NCBI GenBank assembly: GCA_013423325.1
Contig: BLJB01000177.1
Location: 186,001-250,000 of the forward strand
DNA: 64,000 bases
Direction of reading: 5' to 3'
Source of the DNA: Usnea hakonensis
Lineage: Eukaryota > Ascomycota > Lecanoromycetes > Lecanorales > Parmeliaceae
Made by a program: the position numbers and the translations under genes. The notes below the pieces were generated by a model. That model was not told the origin of the DNA and made no database searches. It worked only from the letters and a program-made list of their open reading frames with translations. Below are positions 1 through 11,470 of the stretch, in pieces; the first letter of the stretch is position 1; the number at the start of each line of letters is the position of its first letter.

Positions 1-561
1 TGTCCTGTCGCAAAACGCACAACCGACCTCTTTCATTTACGCGACTTGGGTTTTTGCGAAGGGTCAACCGGATTCAACCGGCGCCTAGGCTGCGGGGAAT
101 ATGATTGGTGGTTTGTGGGTGGGTTTATAGTACTACTTTTCATGATCACCTTTATTGGGCCTATATGCAGCAACCGCCGAACTCAGCGACTTGACGAAGA
201 ACGTGGGACCGCTACATGGCCTCGCTCGTTGACCGTGCCGATCAACACTGCCAGGGCTACGCCGAAGCTCCAAGCCCTCAAAGCATCAACTAACAAGGCC
301 GTGGCCAAGCTGAGGGGGAAAATCCACAAAGCTCAGAAACAGGAAGGAGGCATGGATGAAGAGCTAGGTACGGAGCAATACGAACTGGTGGTTTGGAGAA
401 GCACATCTCGCCGTGCTGTGAGAGCGAATGTGGAAGGAATTGTCAACCATGACGCTGGACCTGTTGCCGAGCTGCCAACTTCAGTTGACGGGTTCCCTGC
501 TGAGCACATTTTCGAGCCGGTGCCAACTCGACATGAGAGCATTGATGGACTGTTGAGGTGA
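1..561 (+). CDS. 3' end of an unidentified gene (partial at window edge)
   Basis: The frame is open from base 1 to a TGA at 559-561, so this is the end of a gene or of its last exon that begins outside the window; no ATG is visible near the left edge. The visible part has one hydrophobic segment (about residues 36-56, around GGFIVLLFMITFIG) that could span a membrane. A Lys/Arg/Ala-rich stretch follows, then an acidic tail. I recognise no domain. A single-pass membrane protein is an inference from hydrophobicity only. The next gene on the same strand starts about 620 bp downstream. Confidence 0.45.
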   Translation, partial: CPVAKRTTDLFHLRDLGFCEGSTGFNRRLGCGEYDWWFVGGFIVLLFMITFIGPICSNRRTQRLDEERGTATWPRSLTVPINTARATPKLQALKASTNKAVAKLRGKIHKAQKQEGGMDEELGTEQYELVVWRSTSRRAVRANVEGIVNHDAGPVAELPTSVDGFPAEHIFEPVPTRHESIDGLLR

Positions 562-1185
562 AGGAGTAGATATGGACGGCACGGAAGAGATCATCGCTGG
601 ATTGGAGTTTATGTTCTTTTGGTTGTTGAGACTCGGTGATTGTTTTTTGGGGCTAGGAGGCTCTTAGATAGTATCGAATTGATTCATATTTCCATCAAGC
701 CTGCTGAGCTCAATCTGTACCGGACCAGTGAAAATGGTGATTTCCTCTTCCAATGGCTATCTTCCTGGTGGCTTTTCTTCAGTGTGTTCTTCTAGCAGCA
801 ACTTTTAAGCATAGAAGGGTCTTGATTGTATCATGGCCTCTCCCCAGGCAATGGAACCCACTGCTGTTGCCAATGGAAGCTGTGACAATAACATACTTTA
901 AGTAGTAGACTTGGTACACATTAAGATATCACCTGACATACTTTACCTTAAGCGATCAAAGTCTTGGCATTTTGACTGAGAAATAAAGTCCAGATGTGAC
1001 CGCTGCCAGGTGTCCAATTCAACGTCGTGCTGTAATATCGCTCTTATTCTCGATGCATAACAGGGTACATAGCTGGAGAAGAAACCATACTTGTCCATTG
1101 TCACAATTTCCCTCGCAAAACGTGTCCTCAGGCGTCCGACGCACTCCGTATGCACCTTCCCCTGCAGTGACCACAAAGCGCAAAG
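562..1185. other. Intergenic: 3' flank of edge gene and SEC27 promoter
   Basis: No coding frame with coding character is seen here. T-rich and AT-rich tracts occupy 590-960. The region just before 1186 should hold the SEC27 promoter and 5' UTR. Short frames on both strands look like chance. Confidence 0.5.
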
Positions 1186-4051
1186 ATGCGTCTAGACGTC
1201 AAGGTAAGCTTGGTTGAGCTCCTTTACACTTACGTATCACTACTCGGATAATCAAGATGGCTAATTTTAACGCCAATCTCCAGAGGCAGCTGTTTGCTAG
1301 GTCCGAGAGAGTCAAGGGCATCGACTTTCACCCCACCGAGCCATGGGTACTGCTTCCCCGCTGCCTACGTCGCAAGCATGAGCTAATATCTCCCAGATAC
1401 TTACCACACTATACAGCGGTACGAGGCAATCGCCCTCTCCAGAAACATGCTTCAAGGCGCTAGCAGAGCTAATTGATTGAAGGACATGTCTACATATGGT
1501 CGTACGAAACACAGGTAGGCCTAGCAAGACTTATAGCAGAAGTGACATGCTGAGATTTTATAGGCGATTGTCAAAACTTTCGAGCTCACCGATGTCCCCG
1601 TGCGAGCAGGGCGGTTCGTCGCCCGCAAGAATTGGATTGTGTGTGGTTCAGATGATTTTCAAGTCCGTGTCTACAATTACAATACCTCTGAGAAAATCAC
1701 CTCCTTCGAAGCTCACCCTGACTATATCCGCGCTATTGTCGTCCACCCCACCCAGCCTTTTGTTCTTACAGCCTCGGATGATATGACAATAAAGCTATGG
1801 GATTGGGATAAGGGTTGGAAATGTGTGCAGGTGTACGAGGGCCACAGTCACTACGTTATGGGCATGGCAATCAATCCCAAGGACACAAATACTTTCGCAT
1901 CGGCTTGTCTGGACAGAACAGTTAAGATATGGAGCTTTGGATCAGGGCATGCAAACTACACCTTGGAAGCGCATGAAACTAAAGGAGTCAATCATGTCGA
2001 CTATTACCCCCAGGCCGACAAGCCATACCTGCTCACCACATCCGATGACCAGACTGTAAAGATATGGGACTACACAACCAAGTCACTCATCGCTACTCTC
2101 GAAGGTCACACCAGCAATGTCTCTTTCGCCTGCTATCATCCCGAGTTACCAATCATCATATCCGGATCAGAAGATGGTACCGTCAAGATATGGCATGCCA
2201 ACACCTATCGATTAGAGCAATCTCTGACTTATGGCCTGGAACGAGCTTGGTGTGTCAGCTACCAGCGTGGAAAGCAGGGAGTGGCCGTGGGATTCGACGA
2301 TGGTGCTGTGGTAGTGAAGATGGGGCGTGAAGAGCCAGCTGTGTCAATGGACAACTCAGGGAAGCTAATATGGGCTCGACATAGCGAGATCCTTTCGGCC
2401 ATGATCAAAGCCGGTGATCCGACTACCAAGGATGGCTCTCCAATAAGCCTGCCATCAAAGGAGCTTGGCAACTGTGAAATCTACCCTCAGACCCTTACTC
2501 ATTCTCCTAATGGTCGTTTCGTCTCTGTCTGCGGAGATGGTGAGTACATTATTTACACTGCTCTTGCTTGGCGTAACAAAGCATTTGGCTCCGCTCAGGA
2601 TTTTGCGTGGGGCGTTAATACTAAGACGAATGACTATGCGATACGAGAATCGGCTATGAGTGTCAAAATATTCAGCAATTTTAAGGAGAAAGGAAATGGC
2701 CTTGATGTTGGCTTTCAAGCCGAAGGCTTGAGCGGTGGTGTATTATTGGGCGTAAGGGGTCAAGGTGGGATCGGGCTCTTTGACTGGGAGACCGGCGCCC
2801 TCGTGCGGAGGATAGAAGTCGACCCTAAGAACGTGAGATGGCCCTTTTCTATGCCTGGAAACAGCGCTGACATCTTTCCAGGTGTACTGGTCCGAGTCTG
2901 GCGAACTTGTTACGTTAGCTTGTGAAGAGACCTTCTACGTCCTTCGTTTTTCACGCGAAAACTACGTTGAAGCACTCCAGCAGGGTCTTGGGGACGAAGA
3001 TGGCGTTGAAGCCGCCTTCGAAGTCGTAACCGACATCAATGAGTCTGTTCGCACAGGCCAATGGGTTGGGGACTGTTTCATCTACACCAACAGCACCAAC
3101 CGCCTCAACTACCTTGTGGGCGACCAAACTTATACCGTCTCCCATTTTGACCAGCCCATGTACCTCCTTGGCTACCTTCCACGTGACGGCAAGGCCTATG
3201 TCGCCGACAAAGACGTGAATGTTATTTCGTACGCTCTCTCCCTTTCCGTCGTCGAATATCAGACTCTCGTCCTCCGTGGCGACATGGACGCAGCAGCGCA
3301 GATTCTCGAAGACATTGCGGACGACCAGAAGAATAAAATTGCCCGTTTTCTGGAGGGGCAAGGTTATAAAGAAATGGCCCTCGAGGTCGCTACAGATTCA
3401 GAACATCGCTTCGATCTCGCTCTCGCCCTCAACAACCTCCCAATCGCTCTCGAGATCGCCCGCGAAGCGGATGTTGAGCACAGGTGGAAAACCGTTGGTG
3501 ACGCTGCGCTTACGGCTTGGGACCTCGCGCTGGCCGAAGAGTGTTTCTCAAACGCCAAGGATATGGGCTCTCTCTTGCTCTTGCACACGGCAACCAACAA
3601 CATCGATGGACTCAGGCAATTGACCGCCCAAGCCGATCTTGCAGGCTCCCACAACATTTCCTTTTCTTGCCTCTGGTACTCGGGAGACATCGATGGCTGC
3701 ATCGACCTCCTCGTCCGCACCGATCGAACGGCCGAAGCCGTCCTCTTTGCGCAAACGTACAAGCCGAGCCGTTGTAAGGAAGTCGTGGCGAGGTGGAAGG
3801 AGGGCTTGGAGAAGGCTTCTAAGGGGAAGGTGAGCAGGATGCTGGGCGTGCCGCCGGCGGGGGATGGGGAGGGGGACGCGGATCTGTTTCCGGAGTGGGA
3901 GGAGTATTTGACGATGGAGAGGGAGGGGAAGACCGGGGGGGCGTTGGTGGATGGGGGGGTTGGGGAGGACGGTGGGTTAGAGGAGGATGGAGTTGATGGC
4001 GGTGAGGGGCTGGGGAATGGGGAGGTGGAGGAGGGGGCGGCTGGGAAGTAG
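1186..4051 (+). CDS. SEC27: Coatomer subunit beta' (beta'-COP)
   Basis: This is beta'-COP of the COPI coat, which forms retrograde Golgi-to-ER vesicles and binds dilysine cargo tails. Six exons: 1186-1203, 1284-1346, 1397-1418, 1483-1514, 1564-2832 and 2882-4051. All introns are GT-AG and the phases join to an 857-residue protein. The protein starts MRLDVK, spliced to RQLFARSERVKGIDFHP, a conserved beginning of this family. WD40 repeats with repeated WD/IW ends fill roughly residues 1-300 (SDDMTIKLWDWD, SGSEDGTVKIW), a second propeller follows, and an alpha-solenoid occupies about 580-800 (FLEGQGYKEMALEVATD). The length is normal for the family. The last 60 residues are a Gly/Glu-rich low-complexity tail in G-rich DNA. 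Four tiny exons at the 5' end make this gene easy to mis-predict from about 1600 onward. Confidence 0.96.
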
Positions 4052-4413
4052 GTGTGGAGGGTCTGGTTGGGCGTGGTTATGGAAATGTAGACTCTTCACT
4101 GTTGCATGGTGGAAAGATGGATCAGAGAGGCTTATCTTTGCAGTCTTGGGGATAGAAACTTCAGGCTTCGAATCACGTTAATTCGTTGTAGTAGAAGCGA
4201 TGCCCTACTACCCAGTGCGAACAGACGATGCTATACAATATCGATGCCAGAAAAACCGGAACCCAAAAAGTGAAGGCCACGCAAAGTCATGACTTCATAT
4301 CATACAACGGCATCCCTCCCCCCAAACCAACCCGTTTTACTTGGTACGAGCCCCTCCTCTTCTCCATCTCCCCCACGAGTATCTCCCCCCAATTCCTCCA
4401 ACACAAACCCCCC
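4052..4413. other. Convergent 3' flanks of SEC27 and the M3 peptidase
   Basis: A 362-bp gap between two convergent genes. It is expected to hold both 3' UTRs and poly(A) sites. I see nothing else in it. Confidence 0.5.
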
Positions 4414-6686
4414 TCACGCCAACCCCAACTCGCGATAAAACGCATCCCCATTCGGTTCCCTGCCCAGAAACCCCTTCAACGTCTCCATCTCGTCCTGACT
4501 GCCCCCCTTCTCCAGCACCAGATGCCGATACCGGCGCCCTTGCTCCCGGTTCATGGGGTCCTTGGCGAAGACGGAGTGGAACATGTCGGCGCTGTAGACT
4601 TGGCTGGAGAGGTAGCCGTAGTAGCCGGCGTCGTAGCCGCCGAGGAGGTGGCCGAAGGTGGTTTGGCCGTGGCCTGGTGGGGGGGTTAGTTGGGGGGGGG
4701 TTTTTTGGTTTTGGAAGGGTTGGGTTAGGTTGGGTTTTGTGGGGTGGGGGGAAAGGGGAGAAAAGGGATGGGAAAAGCAGACTTACCCCAGTCGTAGCCT
4801 GCGCCTAGCTGGGCTGGCGAGTCGAGCTGCGTGATTTCGTAGCCGAGCTTGTTGTACATTTCGCTCAGGTGGAAGGCTTCGGCCTCCTCGTGGCTTTTGG
4901 GCTCGTGGATCGTCATGTCGAAGATGCCGAAGTGCAGTTGGCGGAGGTTGAAGAGCGCGTCGTTGACGTGTTTGGTTTTGATGAGGTTCTCGATCAGTTC
5001 GTCCGGTAGCTTCTCCTCCGGCGTCGGCGCGTCTTTGCCGGCTTGTTCGCGCCATGCGGATTCGTATGCTGGGCTGAGGGTGGAGTAGTGTTGGCTCAAG
5101 GCTTTGAGCTGGGAGGGTGTCCAGCACCAATTTTCGAGCATTTGGGAGGGTGCTTCGACGAAGTCGCGGACGACGTTTGTGCCGTGGAAGCGGGAGTAGT
5201 GCGTCTTGGATACGAGGTCATGGATGCCGTGACCGAGCTCGTGGAAGAGGGTGGTTGCCTCTTCATGCTTTAGGAGGCTGGGCTTCTTGGGTGTTGGCTT
5301 TGAGAAGTTGCATACAAGAGCTGTGACAGGGTAGTGGCGCGTGCCATTTGAGTTTGTGAAGCCAGGCTGGATGTTGAAATTGGCGGCATGACCGTACTTG
5401 CCTTCCCGAGGGTGGAGGTCCAAGTAGAGGTAGCCGATGAAGCCGCTGCCTTGGTCTTCGGAATCCCAGACGCTGAAAACCTTGCAGTCAGGGTGCCAGA
5501 CGATATCATCACCTTTCCCGGATGGAGAAATCGACGCACGGTCATTGCCAATCACTTCGACGAAGGTCATGCCGAAAAGCGTCTCGAAGATGGTAAGCAT
5601 ACCACGTATCGATGTTTCCAGTGGAAACCACTCAGAAATCTTTTCCTGGTCGAGAGAGTAGTCTTTCTCCAACATTAACCGGTCGTAGTAGCGGTTGTCC
5701 CAGAGGTAGTAGTTCCCATCGAAATTCTTCTCCATACCGAGAGACTTGTAGTCTTGCTTCTTCATTTCCGTCAGTGTCTTGATCTCTGAACGGCCTCCGT
5801 TGGTGAGCCGCTTCCTTAAGTCGCCCAGGAAATCATCGACGGTTTTTGGAGTCTTGGCCATCTTGTCTTCGATGATGAAGGCAGCGTGATTTGGATATCC
5901 CAGGAGTCGAGCAGCTTCATCGCGTAGCATGATGACTTCTCTGAATATAGGGATATTCTGAGGCAGCTTGTTGTTGTCGTCAATGTAGGCCTTCTTCCTC
6001 GTTGCTGGGTCCTTGGCATATTTCAAAGTAGGAAAGTAGTCGGGTTTCTTGAAGGTCATTCTCAACTTGCCAGCATTCTCGCCCTTGCCTTTCTCAAATA
6101 GTGACGTGACGTCTTCCGGAACGCCGCTGAGCTCCTCGGGTGTGAACCAGATCCCTCCAATCTCTTCGTTTAGATTCTTGGAGAAGACAATGCAGAGCTG
6201 GCTGAGTCTCTTCTTGATCTCTTTATAACGGTCCCTCTTGGGCCCGGCTGGTAACCCCAGCCCATTGCGGATGTATTCTTTGTATGACTTTTCTAACAAT
6301 CTTTGAGATTCAGCGTCCAGCTTGTCACCTTTGTTAAAGGTTGCCTCCACAAGCTTGTAAACATCTTCCCGCATTGATGACTCAATGGAGAAGTCGTCCA
6401 TGAGTTTCTCGGCTTCTGTTGATGCATCCCGTAGAGCTTGATCCGTTGATACGGATTGATAAAATCCAATTATGTGTGCTTCAAGACCAAATTCGTTCTC
6501 ATCATAAGCCATAGGCAACAGGACCTTTTCAAAAGATGCATCCTGAGGTTTGACTTCTGCGACAATTTTGTTCTCCAGACTTCTCGACCTCTCAATAAGG
6601 CGCTTCGTATCCTCAATCACAGAGTTGGGGGTCCCTGTAAACAGAGGAGGAGCCTGGGGTGGCTTTTTAAAGGTCTGAGGTGCCAT
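4414..6686 (-). CDS. M3 family metalloendopeptidase (thimet oligopeptidase/saccharolysin-like)
   Basis: A zinc oligopeptidase that cleaves short peptides, normally in cytosol or mitochondria. Exons (minus strand) are 4787-6686 and 4414-4673, split by a 113-bp intron; the join reads YDWG-HGQTTFGH. The zinc site is plain: TLFHELGHGIHDL supplies HExxH, and DFVEAPSQMLENW supplies the downstream glutamate ligand. From the ATG at 6686 (MAPQTFKKPPQAPPLF) the protein is 719 residues, close to the family norm. The frame stays open upstream to a possible splice acceptor near 6887 and encodes a hydrophobic stretch (FFLFIGITLVL). A longer form with an N-terminal membrane or targeting segment from a further exon is therefore plausible, but I found no convincing first exon. 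The 3' exon is easily lost because the frame runs on into the intron. Confidence 0.93.
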
Positions 6687-9130
6687 AGTCGATGTAGTCA
6701 GTGGTCTCGAAGCTGAGGTGGTTGGTCGAAGACCTGACTTGGTGCCCGAGGGTACGAGATGATCGAAGATGGCCGAAACCCGCGAGACAAAGCGGGAAGG
6801 AGGAGCCAGGACGAGGGTAATACCGATGAAGAGGAAAAAGGAAAGGGTGACTACTTGCACAACCTTGGAGACTGCCAGCTTGACCGGTCTAAAATAACAA
6901 TCGAGGGAATGGTATCATATTAGGGCGAGATGCCAGATATTGGTGTCCTCATTGAATGAGTAACTTTCTGTGCCAGTGCCAGTGCCAGTGCCAGTAGCAG
7001 GGTTATATCTTGACAATTCTTTTGCCCACGTAAGTTGAGTAATGAGCAGGAAGCATAAGTGTCTTGGAGTAGAGAGGACTCAACGTGTTGACCATGATAT
7101 GATCATGGTAGCCACGCCGCCTTCCCTTCTCACTCTTAGGGCTGGTGGGGCTACCTTGGTCTTTCACGCCTGAAACGTCTGCCGGAGCAAAATCGGACCG
7201 GGCATCCTCGAGATCGATGCCAAGACTTTTAAATCCCTTATTCTACCAACTTGTCCCATTTGTCCATGTTGAGAATACATCTCATCCTATCTTCGACAAG
7301 CACAGAGAGTCATCCGATGGATTCTCGCACGTAGATCTCTCGTGCCTTGATATTAGCTATGCGAACATCCTACTTGGACTAATTCCGGGAGAATGAGTAC
7401 TTACATCCCAGCACAGGGCATTGCAATAGCCACACAAGCCTTTTCGTGGCTCTAGTACGTGGAAGAGCATTTAAAGATCGAGGCATTACAGATGCTCTTA
7501 TTGTGTTGATGACGACCGACTAGGCTTTTTGCATGAGCAAGCATCTAATACGCGTCGTGGGGAATTACTGGATGGTAAGTAGCGCAGTTGCTCAGATGCC
7601 GGGGAAGCATGGTGTACAACCAATACTCGACAGCAATAGGTCGTCCAACAGAAGCTCATCCGACCAATGCTATGATTTTTCAGTCCTCGACTGCTACATT
7701 ACCTCGGAATCACTGCTGTCTTTGCCAAGCTCAGCATCCCAATTATCTCTCCGTAATCTGGATCCGATAAAGAAAAGGAAGTCGTTCTAAGCTGCAAAGT
7801 CAACATGCACCCCTACCGCACCTACCGCACTACCGCACATTCAATGCTCCTCGCAGCACGGCCCATAATTGACTCAAAGGCGCTCTTACCAAGGATGTCC
7901 TTGATGTAGCCCGCAAAGAGCTACAGGTTAACAGTGATTCCTACGCCAACAGTGATTCCTACGTCAACAGTGATTCCTACTTAAGGATGATAGTGCTAAG
8001 ATTGAAACAGCCACCCAATTGAAATACGAGCCTCCAATTTTCATGGCGTTCCAAGTAATATGAGCTAAGGCTCTTGGGGGATGCTGAGATCTCAGGAATG
8101 GCAGTCGCATGCACGATTTCCATAGGGAAAAGCGAATTGGTATACATTAGGGAAGGTACTTTGTATGATAGTATGATAGCTGGCGACTGCCACTGCAAAA
8201 GCACAGTTAGCAAGTTAGCAAGGCTCAAATATTTCTTCTCCGACCTTTTCATTTCTTCTTTTCTTTTCTTTTTTCTCCAAGCCAACATCACCACCACCCT
8301 ACCAACCACCCACCACCACCACACCACAGTGAGTCCTTGTCTGCTTCATCTAATCCTCCATCTCTATTCGTTCTTGTTCTCTGCTGCATTGCTGCATTAC
8401 ATGTACTCATTCCTAGTATCAGCCCCTTGTTGATGACCAGATGCATTGTTTACTGGCCCGTTTAACCAACGTTCTTGATTTCTTGGGACTGGCAGCATGA
8501 AGCTAACTATGGTCTTAGATTCTCTTCTGCCTCCCTCTCCCTCTTCGCCGTAGGTCTCACCTAATCACTCATATACTCGCCCTGTCCACGTGTTTCCGCC
8601 CCCTTCTCTATCTTCTCAATACCCGTCTACATCCATACAACCCAATCCGAGTCCACCCCAATACACATCTTGTCATGTTTACACAACGCCCTTGCTGCAA
8701 TACTCTCGCATCATCAGTTGTGCTATCGACTACAAACTCTACACTGCTCTACTCATATCACACCCTACACCTACCTACCTGTCCTACAAGACAGCCGGTG
8801 GGGCTGCAGTATTCCTACATATTCTACATCTCTCTGCTATCGGCCGTGGATCCCAATCCCACACTGCTCAACTGCCCTCCCTGTTCTACCCCTACTACCT
8901 ACACGTTTTGCAACACAGCCAGTAATGCTGCTATGCTCCTTCACTTCCCTTTCCGCTTTCAAGCATCAAGCATGTTAATCACGCCCGCTGCTCACACTGA
9001 GTCACCCGTGTTATCCGTCATCGGTCATCTATCTGCATATCTTCTTGCTCAGCGTCCAAGTCAAAGCATTATTTAATCTATATCACGTGTCCTAGTATTT
9101 ATACGGAGAATCATGCTAATGAATATATAG
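6687..9130. other. Long intergenic region, no supported gene
   Basis: Possible upstream exon sequence of the M3 peptidase lies near 6840-7090. A hexamer GTGCCA is repeated four times near 6971-6996. Copies of a 9-bp unit (CCTACCGCA) lie at 7812-7837 and an 18-bp unit at 7930-7980. From about 8230 to 9060 the plus strand is strongly pyrimidine-rich (CT and CA tracts). This resembles a long leader or promoter of the zinc-knuckle gene more than protein-coding DNA. A likely intron branch site and acceptor (TGCTAATG...ATATAG) sit directly before the ATG at 9131. Confidence 0.45.
7930..7980. repeat. 18-bp tandem repeat, three copies
   Basis: The unit AACAGTGATTCCTACGYC is present at 7930-7947, 7948-7965 and, truncated, at 7966-7980. 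Eighteen is twice nine, which matters because 9-bp duplications dominate further right in this window. Confidence 0.85.
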
Positions 9131-9748
9131 ATGACCAACCGTAGATGCTATGTCTGCCGTCAGCCGAACCATATCGCTCGTGATTGTCCCCTCGGTACGT
9201 ACTCTATGATCCGACTCGCTCTTCTTATTATTGCTTTATGTTACCTACCATTCTTTAGCATTCGACCTATTTACCATAGCGATCTTTGGTGGCGTATTAT
9301 ACTAATTAATCTGTAGTTATGTCGTTTAGTACCACATATGGCTTTCTGAGGGCTGGAGGCGGTGGCTTCGCCACCCCAGGTACATACCCCAAACGTTGTT
9401 TCGGCTTTCGGCATTTTCGGCATACGCGTGCACATGATGCTAATTTGGAGAATTATGATAGCGAATCATCGTCCGTCGCGTGCTTTCCGGGGTCTCCAGG
9501 GTGGCCCTCCTGCTGCTCCCGGCTCGGCCCTGCCTCCTGCTGCTCCCGGCTCGGCCCTGCCTCCTGCTGCTCCCGGCTCGGCCCCGCCTCCTGCTGCTCC
9601 CGGCTCGGCCCCGCCTCCTGCTGCTCCCGGCTCGGCTCTGCCTCCTGCTGCTCCCGGCTCGGCTCTGCCTCCTGCTGCTCCCGGCTCGGCCGCTGGTGTT
9701 CGTGTCGTTGTACGTTTACCTATTATAGATAGCATGGACATTGATTAA
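9131..9748 (+). CDS. Small zinc-knuckle protein with Pro-Ala-Gly repeats
   Basis: Three exons, 9131-9194, 9317-9379 and 9462-9748, give 137 residues. Introns have GT-AG ends and branch-like CTAAT or TGCTAAT just upstream of the acceptors, and the phases agree. Residues 6-19 (CYVCRQPNHIARDC) form a CX2CX4HX4C zinc knuckle, the single-strand nucleic-acid-binding motif of Gag nucleocapsids and CNBP-type proteins. A Gly-rich patch (RAGGGGF) follows, then seven copies of the 9-residue unit PPAAPGSA(L/P/A), ending RLPIIDSMDID. An RNA-binding role is inferred from the knuckle alone. It could be a domesticated or relic Gag-like gene, but no capsid or reverse transcriptase adjoins it. Splicing is predicted by eye. 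Confidence 0.6.
9506..9694 (+). repeat. 27-bp coding minisatellite, seven copies
   Basis: Each unit encodes PPAAPGSAL or a close variant. Copies differ at only a few positions, chiefly the last codon, so the array is young or homogenised. The unit is three times nine bases. Confidence 0.85.
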
Positions 9749-11309
9749 GCGGGCGGGTGTTTTTTTTCTTCTTATTGTATATGAGTGGGCGGGTGGGCGG
9801 GTGTTTTTTTTTTTTAAATAAATTAATGAACTAAATTTCTCCGACGTCTACAAATCCGATATAAGTTGAACTCCCGGGGTTGTATTGGCTTCTTAAGTAC
9901 TATGTAATGCGAAAGAGTATACCTGCTTGTGTGACGCCAGGCCCGTGTTCGGTATGTTCGGTATTCAGACTTAACTTTCGATTGTGGTGATTTGCCGCAA
10001 GTTGTTTTATTCATCTACTATGCACTTACATATACTAGTATAATGCAAAACATTGCACTTTAGAAAAATCAGAGATCTTAACGCCTAATCTCTACTCGGG
10101 TATGAACGATTGGACTCTAACGCATACCACAAGCATTAAACTCATACTGGAAATAGGTTTTATTTCTACAACTAAGCAAGAAAATAGTGGCAGGTGTATG
10201 ACAAGGTCTATGATAGCCGGTCAAAGATATCGGTATATGGCAATGGGCACTGGTGATATGCAGCGGATTTGTCTGAGTAGATTGTATCATTCGGTGATGA
10301 ATGAGTACACTGTGTAGGCGCGCCGAATAAGTATCGAATATTTCTTGACCAATATAATAGTAATCGCATTCGGTGTACGTCTAGGCTCGCGAAGCACAGA
10401 GATCAATCTTCATGAATTCAGGGTAATTATCCTTGGTTAAGGGCATCATTTGCAGATGCCAATTTTTCGAGTCAACGAACTACGTGGGTGTTATGGTAAT
10501 TAGAATGTTGATCCCAATAGATATTCCAGCTCGGATGTGGTTAGACAGTCTTAGTACTCTTATTGTATTTGACTACAGAGTCGATTCTCATCCCAGTATT
10601 GCGCTCTTAAGGAAATAAACGAGATATATTTTGGTAGCTACATTTCGAATTGTTGGATATGGTAGGACTGATTCATTTTCTATGTGGGAAGAGCTACTTA
10701 AATCTCTTCCTGATTCTTTCATGCAAATAGCCATATTTGCTGTCCCACTAATGCGGGTGGTGTAGGCGGTGCATCATTTCCAACACGAATGGTTCCGTGG
10801 TCGATGGGGAGGCGTTTCGGATTGTTAGGCGAGCTCGAATCTCGTCGTTCGAATGTTCGAATTTTGTCGTTCGAATCTCGTCGGTACTCATTCCCCCGAG
10901 TGCGCAAATCTATCGATGGGTCACAGTCGCCAGATAGGGCCCTACACCTATGCGCACATCGAGGGCATGCGTACATAATGGAATCATCTTCGATGCCTCT
11001 TTGAATCAAATAAACATTAGTGGGAACAATAACAAGTTCTATCGAATTCAACTTCTGTATAACGACGACGACCAGTACTACGCCCACACCCCCGCTGGGG
11101 CCGTTGGGGGCGTGTCGGCGAATATGGCCAAGTGAAGAAACACGTATGTCTAGCACTTGCCATGTATGAGAAGTATGTAGCACACCACTCCACCATGCAC
11201 CTTCTCTGTCCAGGACACTTTCCAGTTTTTCCAATAATTTCCTTGTAGCACTGGCCCTCTTCTCTTTCTTTTTGTCTCTCTCTTTCTTACAACAACCACA
11301 CTCACATTT

Positions 11310-11310
<1 letters not shown>
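9749..11310. other. Intergenic, AT-rich, no supported gene
   Basis: Two GGGCGGGTG plus poly-T blocks follow the stop codon at 9750-9815. The rest is AT-rich with scattered short frames. A 387-codon frame on the minus strand across 10719-11882 reads through microsatellites and lies antisense to the 775-aa gene; I treat it as a shadow. Nothing else is recognisable. Confidence 0.45.
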
Positions 11311-11344
<34 letters not shown>

Positions 11345-11359
11345 ACAACGACGACGACG

Positions 11360-11390
<31 letters not shown>

Positions 11391-11410
11391 AAACGACGAC
11401 GACGACGACA
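11311..11410. repeat. Compound microsatellite in the leader of the 775-aa gene
   Basis: Consecutive (CT)n, (CA)n, (ACA)n and (CGA)n tracts. A predicted 5'-UTR intron, GTACGTATAG to CTCGTAG with a GCTGACC branch (11413-11470), follows at once. The tract is therefore probably transcribed leader sequence. Confidence 0.8.
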
Positions 11411-11470
11411 GAGTACGTATAGTAAAGTAGATTGCAAATTCACAGTTGATGCTGACCCGAAATCTCGTAG

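Noticed and set aside
2882..4051. Second separate gene at the SEC27 3' half
   Set aside because: It is exon 6 of SEC27; the 49-bp intron 2833-2881 joins it in phase and the family match is continuous.
9466..9741. Antisense Gly/Ala/Glu repeat frame and a Leu-rich third frame over the minisatellite
   Set aside because: All frames of a 27-bp repeat are open by construction. Only the frame joined to the zinc knuckle by consistent introns is credible.
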